This document shows positions 31,108-40,765 of a DNA stretch of 64,000 nt, in pieces; within the stretch, counting starts at the first letter, position 1; each line of letters begins with the position of its first letter. The notes under the pieces are model-generated. The model saw nothing but the letters and a program-made list of their open reading frames with translations, was not told where the DNA came from and searched no databases. Both the position numbers and the translations under genes were made by a program. This DNA is from Novosphingobium pentaromativorans US6-1 (GTDB lineage: Bacteria > Pseudomonadota > Alphaproteobacteria > Sphingomonadales > Sphingomonadaceae), in the NCBI RefSeq assembly GCF_000767465.1, contig NZ_CP009293.1:1-64000 (forward strand), read 5' to 3'.

Positions 31108-32966
31108 ATGTCCAAATCTACCATTCACAGATATTTCGGCAGCGGCCGGCGGTTCTGCCTTTTGTCGGGAGCCGCCTTGCTAGGCGCTTCAGGTCAGGCA
31201 TTTGCCCAGGAAGCAACGGCGCTTCCCGACATCGACATCGATTCCGAAGTCGTTCAGGGCGAGACGGCAGCGGGAGCCCAACGCATCGACCGTTCGGATC
31301 TGCGAGCGCGCCAGAGCAGTTCGAGCGATACCGCAAAGCTCCTGCAATCGGTTCCCGGCGTCAGCGGCTTCTCGGCGGGGGGCTTTTCGACGCTGCCGGT
31401 CATCAGGGGGCTCGAATCACAGCGCCTCGGTGTCACGGTCGATGGCGTCACCATCATGTCCGCATGCCCCAACGACATGAATCCGCCGCTCTCGTACACC
31501 GACCCACAGACCGTGCAGTCGATCGGCGTCATCACCGGCGTCTCGCCTGTCAGTTCTGGCGGCGACAGCATCGGCGGGATCATCGCGGTCGAAACCGCGC
31601 CGCCGCAGTTCGCGCGCTCGGGAGAAACGCTCCTCACCGGAGAAGCCTCCGCCTTTTACCGGAGCAACGGCGATGGCTTTGGTGGCGCCATGTCGCTCAC
31701 CATGGCTAATGATGTGCTCAGCCTCACCTATAACGGCTCCTATACCCAAGCCGATAATTTTGAAGGGGGCGGCTCACACGGCACGGTGCGTTCGTCCGAG
31801 TTCGCCAAGACCGACCATAGCCTCAACCTCGCCGCGCAGACGGATATCGGATTGTTCGAGCTCAAGGGCGGCTATCATTTCTCGCCCTATGAGGGCTTTC
31901 CCAACCAGTATATGGACATGACCTCCAACAAGAGCTGGTTCCTCAACGGGCATTATGCCGGGGCCTTCGATTGGGGCGACCTCGATGTGCGAGCTCATTA
32001 TCGTAACACCGATCATGAAATGAATTTCCTGGCCGACAAGGGCGGGACCGCGAACGGCGGCATGCCCATGAACACCGAAACCCGCTCGGCCGGCTATAAT
32101 GTGAAGGTGGATATTCTGCTCGGCAATGCCGGCACGCTGCGGGTCGGCAACGAATTCCAGCACCAGTGGCTAAACGATTACTGGCCTGCGGTCGCGGGCA
32201 GCATGATGATGGGGCCTGACCCCTATATCAACGTCAACGGTGCGAAGCGCGACCGGCTTGGGACCTATGTGGAGTGGGAAAAGAACTGGTCCAGCGTGAC
32301 GGCAATTGCGGGGATCCGCAACGATCAGCTATGGATGAACGCTGGCGAGGTCCAGCCTTATGGCACGGGCATGATGCAGATGGCCGACGTCATGGCCGCC
32401 ACTGCCTTCAACGCGGCCAGCCGCCGCCGGCACGACAGCAACTGGAGCGCCTCGGCGCTGCTGCGCTACGACTTGTCGAAGATCGCCAGCCTTGAGCTTG
32501 GCTATGCCCGCAAGGCGCGCTCGCCGAACATCTACGAGCGCTACACCTGGGGCCGGGGCAGCATGTCGAGCAGCATGATCGGCTGGTTCGGCGACGGCAA
32601 CGGTTATGTCGGCAATCTCGATCTCAAACCGGAAAAGGCCGATACGCTGAGCGCGACCCTTACCTTCAAGGGGGGCGGCGAGACGGGTTGGTCGGTAAGA
32701 ATCTCGCCCTATTACACCCATGTGACGGACTATATCGACGTCGTGAAGCTGAAGGATTTCACCGACATGATGGGCATGCCAACGGGCTTCGCGCAGTTGC
32801 AATTCGCCAATCAGGACGCGGAAATCTATGGAATCGACGTGTCCGGCGCGGTGCCGCTCTGGTCGAGCGAGCGCTTCGGCAAGACCAGGCTGAACGCCAA
32901 GGCGAGTTGGCTGCGTGGCCGGAATATTAGTGATGGTGCGTCGCTCTATCACCAGATGCCCTTCAA
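31108..32966 (+). pseudogene. TonB-dependent copper receptor (OprC/NosA type), 5' part, split by transposon
   Basis: Codes for residues 1-619 plus two bases of an outer-membrane TonB receptor that would be 723 residues. A signal peptide (cut near AFAQEAT) and plug domain (residues about 40-160) precede the barrel. Residues 120-124 read CPNDM and 303-305 read HEM, matching the CxxxM and HxM copper ligands of Pseudomonas OprC. The barrel is Met-rich (GSMMMGPDP, GTGMMQMADVM, GSMSSSMIGW). The frame breaks at 32966 where a mercury transposon entered; the remainder is at 39582-39894. As it stands it runs a few codons into the transposon and cannot close the barrel. Confidence 0.85.
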
Positions 32967-33014
32967 GGCGTCACCTCAAGGTTTGTTCGCCAGACAACGA
33001 TTTCTCGGACATAA
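32967..33014. repeat. Left terminal inverted repeat of the mer transposon
   Basis: Starts GGCGTCACCTCAAG and keeps ACGATTT and CGGACATAA further in. It matches the right repeat at 41 of 48 positions (mismatches at 15, 21, 25-27, 38 and 39). Confidence 0.88.
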
Positions 33015-33026
33015 GCGGAACATGGG

Positions 33027-35996
33027 CTACGCTACACGCTTCAACCGCGCCATTGGCTCGTTGAGTGGGTGGAATTCACCTGCTGGAAGTCGCCTGGCCT
33101 GCTCCCAGAGGTAATCGCCGGTCAGACTGATGTGCGCCCAGCCCATCGGAGAAAGGTGCGCAAGCAGTGCCGCATCGAACGTCGTGCCGACAGCGTTGAG
33201 GTGCTGGGCGGCCCGGTCGAGATAGACCGTGTTCCAGTAGGAAATCGCCGCAATCAGCAGGTTCAGCCCAGATGCGCGAAATTCCTGATTTTCCAGCGAG
33301 CGATCGGTGAACCGACCCTGCCGGTTGGTATAGATGGCGGCGGCAAGCGTGTGCCTCGCCTCGCCTTTGTTGAGACCGGCCTGACAGGCACGTCGCAGTT
33401 CCGGTTGTTCAAGCCAATCGAGCGTGAACAAAGTGCGCTCGATACGGCCCAGTTCAGCCAATGCAAAATCCAGCCTGTTCTGGCGTTTGTAGGCGGCAAG
33501 TTTTCGCAAGATTACTGACGGCGCCACCGTGCCATCCTTGATTGAGGCGACAATCCTGACGATGTCATCCCAATCGGCCTCGATCGCTGCCGTTTTGATG
33601 GTGCGGCCCATCAGATTTTCGATGCCCTTGTATGTCGATGGCGCAGCGATCGAACCCAGCTTGCGGTCGCCAATATCGCGCAGCCGGGGCGCGAAGCGGA
33701 ACCCGAGTAGGTGGCAGAGTGCGAAAACATGATCGGTGGCGCCGCCGGTATCGGTATAGTGCTCATGCAACGGAAGGTTGCCGGCGCCCAGGACAAGCCC
33801 GTCGAGCACGTAAGGCGCTTCACCTGCCGTCGCGGACATGATCCGTGATCCGAATGATGCGAAGTGATCGGAAAGGTGAGAATAGATTTTCACGCCAGGT
33901 TCGGCGCCATATTTGGCATTGACGTCCGCCGCCCCTGAACGGCTCCGCCCCGACCGGAAGAACTGGCCATCGGACGACGAACTGGTGCCAGCGCCCCAAT
34001 GCCGCGCGAAGGGTAATTCGTGATGGGCTGAGATGATCATGGCCAGCGCGGCCTGATAGTTCTCGGGTGAAAGATACCAGTTGTGGGTCCATGCGAGTTG
34101 GGCATAGCTGACGCCTTCGCTGGCATTGGCCATCCGCTCCAGCCCGAGGTTGGTGCCATCAGCCAGAATTGCGGCGAGTACCGTGCTGGGGTTGTCGTGC
34201 TCCTTGCCTGAGCGCAGGTCACGGAATGCGTTCAAAAAACCAGTGCGTTCGGCGACTTCAAGCAGCAGCTCGGTGATGCGCACGCGGGGAAGCAGGGTAT
34301 CGAGCTTGCGATCGAGGGCTTCAGCTTCCGGTGGGGTGACAGGCGGCATTTGCTGAAGCTTGAGCCGGTCTCGTTCGAGCGACACTCCCTCAAGCTTGTT
34401 TGTTTTCAACTGCTTGGCAAATCGGCGCAGCCGCCAGTCAAGATTTCGTGCCCGGTCAGCGAGGTAGGATGCAGCATTTGAATCGAACGGAAGCACATCC
34501 GCCACTTTGGCGGCGTCGCGCCGACCCAGCAAATAGGCATCGAAGCGCTGATAGTTGCGGGTTCCCTCGATCCATACATCACCGGCGCGCAAACGATCAC
34601 GCAAGGTTGCCATGATCGCAATTTCATAACGTCGGCGGTCGATACGGCCGCTTTCGGTGATGAGACGCTTCCACTGCCGATTGGGGAATGGCAGTGGAAC
34701 GCCATCGGGAAGGTCGCGCGACTTTCGTGTGTTCGCATCGCGAATGACATCGATGGCTTTGATCAGTGCCGTCCCTGTTCCAGACGCCTTGAAGGTGAAG
34801 GCGTCCAGAAATGCCGGGCTGAAACGCCGTAGCGTGGCGTAACGCTCGGTTGCCGTTACCAGTGCGTCCTCGCCGGCAAGATCAGCAAGGGCATCTACTT
34901 GGGCCTTTGCCGCAACAAGCCGGTGCCAGCCCACCGCTTCGTCAATCAATTCGAGCGGATCGCCGCCATTCTGGACAGCCTCATCAAGTGCTGTAATCGT
35001 GGCGCCAAACAGCCGCATGAGTTGCCCCACCGACTGAATACTATCTTGGTAGCGACGCTCGCGCCCACGCCGCGCGCGCGTGAACATGCCGCCGATAAGT
35101 CGGTCAAACATTTGGATCGCGGCATCGGCAAGTCTGGCCTCAAGGTCGATCACTGCGGCCGTCAACGTCGCCCGCCTGCGATTGACGCTGTAATCCGAAA
35201 GCAGGAATGCCGGTGCCACGCCGCCCTCGCGGACAAATTGGGCAAAGCGGAATTCCGGAATGGCGCCCCCAACTACCGGGTGGATACCTATGCCGCGAAC
35301 ATAGCGCAGGCGCTCAAGCAAGCCATTGATATTGGCCGCAGTCGGGGCTTCTTCGAAATTACGCAACCACGCCAGCGGTGTCATGCCGAAATCCGGGTTG
35401 TTGATTACGAGTTCGTCTAGCCGTGTCAGTTCAGCAGAGCTGAGGCCTTCGACGATTGCGGCTGCGGCAGCTTTGCGTGCGCGTGCCCGGCCAGCAAGAC
35501 CGGCGCGTTCCAGTGTGTCGCCTGACGGAAGAATGAACCGCTCACCCTTCAGGCCAACCATGAGGGCGCGAACAATCGGTTCACCTCTGTCTGTATACTC
35601 GGCGGCTTGCGCGGCAAGATTCAGGGCAAGTGCCAGGTCGCCGCGTCGAAACGGGCGTATGCCAAGATAACGCGCCACGAGATCGGCATGATCGGTACGG
35701 GTTTGCGCGCGCTGACCATATGCAGAGAAGGAGGAAGGATCGACGAATAACTGTGCCGCGAGGTACTGAAGAATGACGTCGGGAAGCCCGATCTCGGGTT
35801 GCAGACCAAAGCCGGGATGTCGCATCAAAGCGATTTGTGCAGCCAGACCGAGGCGATTTGCTGGACCATAGCGGCGCCCAACCAATTCAACATCTTCCGC
35901 AGAAAGGGTATAATGCCCAATGATCGCGGTTTCTTGGACAGGAGGATCGAACAGGCGCCGGCGCTCGTCTCCGGTCAGAAGTCGGCGTCGTGCCAT
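33027..35996 (-). CDS. tnpA: Tn3-family transposase
   Basis: A 989-residue DDE transposase that cuts and joins the transposon ends. Family features: N-terminal DUF4158-like region (MARRRLLTGDERRRLFDPP), central region with RRYEIAIMATLRDRLRAGDV, and the catalytic C-terminal part with SSSDGQFF (first Asp), YTDTGGATDHVFAL (second Asp) and NQEFRASGLNLLIAAISYWN carrying the Glu. The ATG at 35996 is preferred (GGGAGAGC upstream); the frame opens 44 codons earlier, overlapping the end of merA. Its stop is 13 bp from the left terminal repeat. Confidence 0.95.
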   Translation of the reverse strand: MARRRLLTGDERRRLFDPPVQETAIIGHYTLSAEDVELVGRRYGPANRLGLAAQIALMRHPGFGLQPEIGLPDVILQYLAAQLFVDPSSFSAYGQRAQTRTDHADLVARYLGIRPFRRGDLALALNLAAQAAEYTDRGEPIVRALMVGLKGERFILPSGDTLERAGLAGRARARKAAAAAIVEGLSSAELTRLDELVINNPDFGMTPLAWLRNFEEAPTAANINGLLERLRYVRGIGIHPVVGGAIPEFRFAQFVREGGVAPAFLLSDYSVNRRRATLTAAVIDLEARLADAAIQMFDRLIGGMFTRARRGRERRYQDSIQSVGQLMRLFGATITALDEAVQNGGDPLELIDEAVGWHRLVAAKAQVDALADLAGEDALVTATERYATLRRFSPAFLDAFTFKASGTGTALIKAIDVIRDANTRKSRDLPDGVPLPFPNRQWKRLITESGRIDRRRYEIAIMATLRDRLRAGDVWIEGTRNYQRFDAYLLGRRDAAKVADVLPFDSNAASYLADRARNLDWRLRRFAKQLKTNKLEGVSLERDRLKLQQMPPVTPPEAEALDRKLDTLLPRVRITELLLEVAERTGFLNAFRDLRSGKEHDNPSTVLAAILADGTNLGLERMANASEGVSYAQLAWTHNWYLSPENYQAALAMIISAHHELPFARHWGAGTSSSSDGQFFRSGRSRSGAADVNAKYGAEPGVKIYSHLSDHFASFGSRIMSATAGEAPYVLDGLVLGAGNLPLHEHYTDTGGATDHVFALCHLLGFRFAPRLRDIGDRKLGSIAAPSTYKGIENLMGRTIKTAAIEADWDDIVRIVASIKDGTVAPSVILRKLAAYKRQNRLDFALAELGRIERTLFTLDWLEQPELRRACQAGLNKGEARHTLAAAIYTNRQGRFTDRSLENQEFRASGLNLLIAAISYWNTVYLDRAAQHLNAVGTTFDAALLAHLSPMGWAHISLTGDYLWEQARRLPAGEFHPLNEPMARLKRVA

Positions 35997-36087
35997 TTTG
36001 CTCTCCCGCTGAGGCGAATAACAAAATTGACACCAAAGCGGCTTGCACTGGAGGGAGGCCATTCGTTGCCGGTTGATCCCCGAGCAA

Positions 36088-37506
36088 TCACCCGGCGCAG
36101 CAAGACAGTTTGGCGACATCCTTATCAAACGTTTGGGCCGCCAGTTTGAGGCCTTCCACAGTGGTCAGGTAAGGAAATATCGTTGCACCCAATTCCAGGG
36201 TGGTCATGCCGTGTTTGATCGCCAGCACCAGTGTCTGGATCGAATCCGCGCCTTCGGGTGCCATGATCTGGCCGCCCAGCAAACGGTCGTTCGCCTTGTC
36301 GGCAATCAGTTTGATGAGACCCCGCGTATCGCGTGCTGCCAGTGCCCTTGGCACAGCATCGAGCGGGAGCAGCGAAACCTTGATGTCCAGGCCTTGCGCC
36401 CGTGCTGTCGTTTCAGTGAGGCCGGCGCTGGCGACTTGCGGGTCGGTGAAGACGACGGATGGCATGGAGGAATTGTCGTAGCGGTATTGGTTGCCCGTCA
36501 CCGCGTTGCGCGCGGCCAGTTTTGCGCCATAGGCGGCCATGTAGACGAACTGGTCCCGTCCCGTTACATCGCCCGCCGCGTAAATGCCTGGAACCGACGT
36601 TTCGAGGTGGTCATCGACGACGATTCCACCATTACGGGCAAGCACTATGCCGCGCTCCTCCAGCCCAAGCCCGTCGCTATTGGGTCGGCGTCCGGTGGCG
36701 ATGAGCACCTGTTCCGCCGCGACGGTGTCACAATGCCCCTCGCAGGTCAATTCGACCCCGCTCTGTGTTTGGGCGATACGCTGATAGCCGACACCTGCGC
36801 AAACCCGCACGCCCTCGGCTTCCAAATAGTTTTTCAGCGCGGCACTCACTTCCGGGTCCATTTCGGGGAGCAGGCGGCTTCGGCAGCAGATGGTGACATC
36901 AACGCCCAGACGCGAAAACATCTGTCCCAGTTCTACCCCGATCACCCCGCCACCGATCACCAGCAGCGATTTGGGCAAGCGATCCAGCGCCAGCGCCGAT
37001 GTGCTGGTTAGGTAGGGCACGCTGTCCATCCCCGGAATCGGCGGCACGGCGGCGTGCGCACCCATCGCCAATATGACCTTGCCGACTTTTATCGGCACAT
37101 CGTCAACGATCAGCGCACCGTCTGCGAAGCGTGCCTTGCCCTCGATATAGCTTACCCCGGAATAGGCGGGCAGAAGATCGACATATTTTTTCTGGCGCAG
37201 CGTGCTGACCAATTCATCCTTTGATGCCGCGAGCTGCGCCCAATCGCCTAGTTGAATGTTACCGCCAAGGCCGGGAAAGCGCGTGGCGGCTCGCCCACCG
37301 TGCACCGCCTCGGCGGCACGGATCAGCGTCTTGGACGGAACGCAGCCGACATTGACGCAGGTGCCGCCAATCGTGCCATGGCCGATCAGCGCGACTTTCG
37401 CCCCGAGTTCGGCGGCGGTGATCGCGGCGGAAAAACCCGCCGAGCCCGCACCGACGACGGCCACGTCATATCCATCCCGCCCAGGGCGGTTGCAACAATC
37501 GTTCAT
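36088..37506 (-). CDS. merA: Mercuric reductase MerA
   Basis: A 472-residue flavoenzyme reducing Hg(II) to Hg(0) with NADPH in the cytoplasm. An FAD-binding motif (DVAVVGAGSAGFSAA, residues 14-28) precedes the redox pair in GGTCVNVGCVPSK (Cys50 and Cys55). The NADPH motif is VIGGGVIGVELGQ. The C-terminal Cys pair LSCCAG (469 and 470) delivers Hg to the active site. There is no N-terminal MerP-like (NmerA) domain, so this is the short form. It is the last mer gene, 38 bp behind merP. Confidence 0.95.
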   Translation of the reverse strand: MNDCCNRPGRDGYDVAVVGAGSAGFSAAITAAELGAKVALIGHGTIGGTCVNVGCVPSKTLIRAAEAVHGGRAATRFPGLGGNIQLGDWAQLAASKDELVSTLRQKKYVDLLPAYSGVSYIEGKARFADGALIVDDVPIKVGKVILAMGAHAAVPPIPGMDSVPYLTSTSALALDRLPKSLLVIGGGVIGVELGQMFSRLGVDVTICCRSRLLPEMDPEVSAALKNYLEAEGVRVCAGVGYQRIAQTQSGVELTCEGHCDTVAAEQVLIATGRRPNSDGLGLEERGIVLARNGGIVVDDHLETSVPGIYAAGDVTGRDQFVYMAAYGAKLAARNAVTGNQYRYDNSSMPSVVFTDPQVASAGLTETTARAQGLDIKVSLLPLDAVPRALAARDTRGLIKLIADKANDRLLGGQIMAPEGADSIQTLVLAIKHGMTTLELGATIFPYLTTVEGLKLAAQTFDKDVAKLSCCAG

Positions 37507-37544
37507 TGGATACAGCTTTCTTCAGGCGCGACGGGCGCCGTCAT

Positions 37545-37874
37545 TCAGTTTTGAATAGCGCGCGCCGTATAACCCGCATTGGTCGACGCAGCGGCAATCG
37601 CAGCAGCATTCGCGCGGCGAGGATCATATGTTACGCGCGCGGTCTTGGCGGCGAAATCAACCGTCACCGCGCTGACACCTGCCACGCCTTCCATCGCCTT
37701 CTTCACGGTGATCGGGCAGGTGGCGCAGGTCATGTTTTCGATGGCAAAGGTGGCTTGCCTCTGAGCGGTTGCGGTGGCCGCAGGGCGATCCTGTGCTGAA
37801 TTGTCAAGTGCTAGGGCGACCCCGCCACCGGCGGTTGCCAGCACGGCCAGCCCAATGAGTATAGTCTTCTTCAT
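37545..37874 (-). CDS. merP: Periplasmic mercury-binding protein MerP
   Basis: A 109-residue secreted HMA-domain protein. The signal peptide (KKTILIGLAVLATAGGGVAL) is followed by the metal motif MTCATCP (Cys50 and Cys53) and a typical HMA fold ending ASTNAGYTA. It binds Hg(II) in the periplasm and passes it to MerT. It is 12 bp downstream of merT. Confidence 0.93.
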   Translation of the reverse strand: MKKTILIGLAVLATAGGGVALALDNSAQDRPAATATAQRQATFAIENMTCATCPITVKKAMEGVAGVSAVTVDFAAKTARVTYDPRRANAAAIAAASTNAGYTARAIQN

Positions 37875-37886
37875 GGGTGTACCCTT

Positions 37887-38282
37887 TCAATAAAACCAAG
37901 GTGCCCACCAGTCGATGGTGAGCGCGAGGATGACGATGGCGAGACCCAGCCACAGCACCGCTTTGGTAGTGCGGGCCGATTGCGGACGAGCGCAATATGA
38001 GCCGTCCTCACAGGGTGGGTTCGGCTTGAAATAGACATGCCAGAAGCCGTAGCCGAGCAGAGCCAGCGTCACCGCCGCGACATAAGGCTTGTAAGGTTCG
38101 AGCGCGGTCAGGTTGGCGATCCACGCGCCGGATATGCCAAGCGTAACGAACAGGAGCGGCACGACGCAGCAGGCGGAGGCCAGCCCCGCGCCGATCAGCG
38201 CGCCCGTGGCGACCCAGTTCGCCCGCTTCGGCTCGTCGTTTTCAGTGAGGGCTGACTGTCCTGATTCAGGCGCTGAGGCCAT
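37887..38282 (-). CDS. merT: Mercuric ion transporter MerT
   Basis: A 131-residue inner-membrane protein with three helices. The Cys pair in ASACCVVPLLF (38 and 39) lies in helix 1, and a second pair in PPCEDGSYC (91 and 97) lies in the cytosolic loop. Both take Hg(II) from MerP and hand it to MerA. The start at 38282 has AAAGGA upstream. It is the first gene of the merTPA operon, read from the promoter at 38317-38347. Confidence 0.93.
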   Translation of the reverse strand: MASAPESGQSALTENDEPKRANWVATGALIGAGLASACCVVPLLFVTLGISGAWIANLTALEPYKPYVAAVTLALLGYGFWHVYFKPNPPCEDGSYCARPQSARTTKAVLWLGLAIVILALTIDWWAPWFY

Positions 38283-38316
38283 GCCGCAAATCCTTTCTTC
38301 CGCCTTCGTGATTCGC

Positions 38317-38347
38317 AGTGTAGCCTCTGTAGTAGGTACAGACTCAA
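38317..38347 (-). promoter_or_regulatory. MerR-type mer promoter with 19-bp spacer
   Basis: On the minus strand, TTGAGT (38347-38342) and TACACT (38322-38317) are separated by exactly 19 bp, the overlong spacer of MerR-activated promoters. The dyad CTGTACCTACTACAG lies between them. It drives merTPA; MerR is read divergently from 38358. Confidence 0.85.
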
Positions 38348-38357
38348 GAGGTTTTTC

Positions 38358-38771
38358 ATGCAGCCACAATCTGGCATTTTACGCGCTCAGCTTGCCCGGA
38401 GGACCGGCTGCAATCTCGAAACCGTCCGCTATTACGAGAAGGTCGGATTGCTGCCAGCACCGGCGCGCAACGCCAATGGCTACCGGGTCTATTCGCCGGA
38501 ACTGGTGCAAAGGTTGCAGTTCATCCTGCGCGCCCGCGATCTGAGCTTTGCGATGGATGAGATTCGGTCTTTGTTGTCGCTGACCGACGTTGGAGCGCAA
38601 ACGTGCGCAGAGGTGATGGGGAGAACCCAAGCACACCTTGACGATGTCCGTCGCCGTATTGCCGATTTGCAGAAGATAGAGGCGGCGCTGGCGACAACAT
38701 TAGACAAATGCACCGGCGACGACGTTGCCGAATGTCCTATTTTGGACGCACTTCAGTTTTCGTCCGTATAG
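38358..38771 (+). CDS. merR: Mercury-responsive regulator MerR
   Basis: A 137-residue MerR protein. The winged helix at the N-terminus (RTGCNLETVRYYEKVGLLPA) is followed by a dimerisation helix. The three Hg ligands are Cys83 (QTCAEV), Cys118 (DKCTGDD) and Cys126 (AECPIL), at the family positions. It is divergent from merT over the shared promoter, which it represses without Hg and activates with Hg by untwisting the 19-bp spacer. Confidence 0.95.
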   Translation: MQPQSGILRAQLARRTGCNLETVRYYEKVGLLPAPARNANGYRVYSPELVQRLQFILRARDLSFAMDEIRSLLSLTDVGAQTCAEVMGRTQAHLDDVRRRIADLQKIEAALATTLDKCTGDDVAECPILDALQFSSV

Positions 38772-38807
38772 GACAAGTGAGGCCGCTATTTTTGCGGGAT
38801 TTGATCT

Positions 38808-38932
38808 TCTGTCGTCAATCTGGAGTATAGCCTAACCGGACGTCAGGGCGCTACCGCGGTTTCTGTCAGATTAGGGTACTAAACGGAATTTGTTGACGAA
38901 TGTCGTTGCGTATCATAGATTTCAACCTGACA
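38808..38932 (+). other. Probable res (cointegrate resolution) site
   Basis: Between merR and tnpR lie three degenerate dyads with TGTC/GACA-like ends: about 38810-38842, 38864-38898 and 38901-38932 (the last from TGTCG to TGACA). Three subsites beside the resolvase gene is the normal res layout of Tn3-family elements. Limits are approximate. Confidence 0.55.
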
Positions 38933-38953
38933 TTTTGATGGAGAGAGTGCGCA

Positions 38954-39514
38954 GTGAAGGGGCAACGGATCGGCTATGTCCGGGTCAGCACGTTCGATCA
39001 GAATGTGGATCGCCAATTGGAAGGTCAGTCGCTCGATCGGACCTTCACCGACAAGGCATCGGGCAAGGACGTCAACCGCCCCCAGCTTGAGGCTCTGCTC
39101 ACTTTCGCCCGCGAAGGCGATACCGTCGTCGTCCACAGCATGGATCGGTTGGCCCGCAATCTGGATGACCTGCGCAAGCTGGTCCAGGGCCTCACCAAGC
39201 GAGGTATCCGGATCGAGTTTGAGAAGGAAAGCCTGTCCTTCTCGGGGGAGGACTCCCCGATGGCCAATCTGATGCTCTCGGTCATGGGTGCGTTTGCTGA
39301 GTTCGAGCGCGCCCTGATCCGCGAACGGCAACGCGAAGGCATTGCGATCGCTCGGCAGCGCGGCGCCTATCGGGGGCGGAAACGGTCGCTCTCGGATGAG
39401 ATGATTGCCGATCTGCACCGCCGCGTTGCCGCCGGTGAACGCAAGGCGACCATCGCGCGCGACATGGGCATCAGCCGCGAAACCCTCTACCAGTACCTTC
39501 GCGCCGCTGCCTGA
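38954..39514 (+). CDS. tnpR: Serine resolvase TnpR
   Basis: A 186-residue small serine recombinase that resolves cointegrates at res. The catalytic Ser12 is in YVRVSTFDQN. The SMDRLARNLDDLRKLV and GAFAEFERALIRERQREG regions follow, and the C-terminal helix-turn-helix is KATIARDMGISRETLYQYL. The start is GTG with GGAGAG nine bases before it. It ends 14 bp before the right terminal repeat. Confidence 0.94.
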   Translation: MKGQRIGYVRVSTFDQNVDRQLEGQSLDRTFTDKASGKDVNRPQLEALLTFAREGDTVVVHSMDRLARNLDDLRKLVQGLTKRGIRIEFEKESLSFSGEDSPMANLMLSVMGAFAEFERALIRERQREGIAIARQRGAYRGRKRSLSDEMIADLHRRVAAGERKATIARDMGISRETLYQYLRAAA

Positions 39515-39528
39515 CACCAATGTTCACA

Positions 39529-39576
39529 TTATGTCCGGAAAATCGTTGTTCAGCGTACAAAGCTTGAGGTGACGCC
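39529..39576. repeat. Right terminal inverted repeat of the mer transposon
   Basis: The complement starts GGCGTCACCTCAAG and mirrors the left repeat at 32967-33014 (41 of 48 identical). TTCAA, the second copy of the target duplication, follows directly. Confidence 0.88.
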
Positions 39577-39581
39577 TTCAA

Positions 39582-39894
39582 CGGGTCAGTGAGCCTTGAA
39601 CACAGCCTTGGCGGCCTTGAGACGCAGGTGCAGCTCAGCTGGGCAGCCGACAAGGACCGGGTCGATCCGACCCGCAACGAGCCGCGGACCCAAGGCTATG
39701 CGCTGGTGGATGCTCAGATTGCCTATAGCTGGAAGACCTACCGCGTCACGCTGGCGGCTGAAAATCTGCTCGATAAGGCGTATTTTGCGCCGCTCGGCGG
39801 CATATCGCTCGGTGATTACGGTGCAACAGGCATGCTGCGTCCCGTGCCGGGGCGCGGCCGTTCGATCAATGTCGGCTTTGGCGTGAAGTTCTAG
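39582..39894 (+). pseudogene. TonB-dependent copper receptor, 3' part
   Basis: Continues the receptor cut at 32966. Rejoined over one TTCAA the frame gives MPFNGSVSLEHSLGG, then barrel strands (VDAQIAYSWKTYRVTLAAEN) and the C-terminal strand INVGFGVKF ending in Phe, as outer-membrane proteins do. It has 103 codons here. It has no start of its own. tonB follows 2 bp later. Confidence 0.88.
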
Positions 39895-39896
39895 CC

Positions 39897-40634
39897 TTGC
39901 TCACTGCGAGGAAGCCATATCAAGACAAGTCGGGGGATGGAACATCTCCCGGCTTCCTTTCGGCTTCGCCTCGAGCAAGGTTTGTCGGGGCGCTGCTCTC
40001 TCTTCTGGTCACCTGTGGGTGGCTTTGTGGCCTGGCAGTAGGCCTCGCGGGTGTGCTCTCTCCTGAAGTACAACGGTCGGACAGACGATCTGTCAGCCTG
40101 TTCACGCTACCAACCGAACCCCAATTAGATGCGCAACCGGAACTGGCTTCCGAGCGTCCTAAACGATCCGTGGCCAGACAGCAGCAGGTCGCTATGGCTG
40201 CGGCCGATGCACGCTCTGCGAAACCGGCGGCCCAGCCTGCAGCAGCAGAAATGCGAGCGACATCTCCTTTACACCCACAACCTCCCGTTCTTGCTCCATC
40301 ACCCGCACTGACCCTCCCTTCCGCGTCTGTCTCTCCTCGCGACAGGGCGGAGGCTGACAGCATCTGGACTGCCTACCAGGCCCAGGTCTGGCGGCATATT
40401 CAGGTGAGCAAACCACGCGGCATTCGTCTGTCGGGCGAAGTCGGATTGCGCATCGCGCTCGATCCTCGGGGCGAGTTGATCGACGCGCGGATCGAATCAT
40501 CTAGCGGCAACAGGATGCTCGATCGTTTGGCGCTCAGAAGCGTACACGCCGCCAGTCCTCTGCCACCGCCACCTGTCGAAATACAGGACTACGATCTTGT
40601 CTTTTCAGTGAAGTTTAGCTTTAGAGTCCTCTGA
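39897..40634 (+). CDS. tonB: TonB-family energy transducer
   Basis: A 245-residue protein: one membrane helix (FVGALLSLLVTCGWLCGLAV), a Pro/Ala-rich periplasmic spacer and a C-terminal TonB domain (VWRHIQVSKPRGIRLSGEVG, then ESSSGNRMLDRLALRSV). It would power the adjacent copper receptor. The only in-frame start before the helix is a TTG two bases after the receptor stop, with no SD, so it probably relied on coupling to receptor translation. With the receptor split by a transposon, its expression is likely lowered. Confidence 0.8.
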   Translation: MLTARKPYQDKSGDGTSPGFLSASPRARFVGALLSLLVTCGWLCGLAVGLAGVLSPEVQRSDRRSVSLFTLPTEPQLDAQPELASERPKRSVARQQQVAMAAADARSAKPAAQPAAAEMRATSPLHPQPPVLAPSPALTLPSASVSPRDRAEADSIWTAYQAQVWRHIQVSKPRGIRLSGEVGLRIALDPRGELIDARIESSSGNRMLDRLALRSVHAASPLPPPPVEIQDYDLVFSVKFSFRVL

Positions 40635-40692
40635 TAGGGAGGAACCCCTCCGACTTCAGTCGGATACTGGCTTCAGCCTCAGACTCGGGTGG

Positions 40693-40765
40693 TAGCCTGT
40701 AACCTCGGAAAAAACGGAAGCCGCCGAAGGCGTGACGCTTCCGTTTTTTCCGAGGTTACAGGCTA
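40693..40765 (+). promoter_or_regulatory. 29-bp perfect hairpin covering the IS200 tnpA start
   Basis: Arms 40693-40721 and 40737-40765 are exact complements, with a 15-base loop. The last base of the right arm is the A of the tnpA ATG, and the only SD-like bases (CGAGG) lie within that arm. In RNA this would hide the ribosome site and could also block read-in transcription, as described for IS200. Confidence 0.75.

Larger units (their letters stand above)
32967..39576. mobile_element. Tn3-family mercury-resistance transposon (6610 bp)
   Basis: Bounded by 48-bp inverted repeats (32967-33014 and 39529-39576) and flanked by a 5-bp target duplication TTCAA (32962-32966 and 39577-39581), typical of Tn3-family transposition. 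Contents, left to right: tnpA, merA, merP and merT (all minus), merR (plus), a res region and tnpR (plus). It is a compact mer unit without merC, merD, merE or merB. Removing it together with one TTCAA rejoins the copper-receptor frame exactly (MPFNGSVSLEHS). The intact ends suggest recent arrival. Confidence 0.93.
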
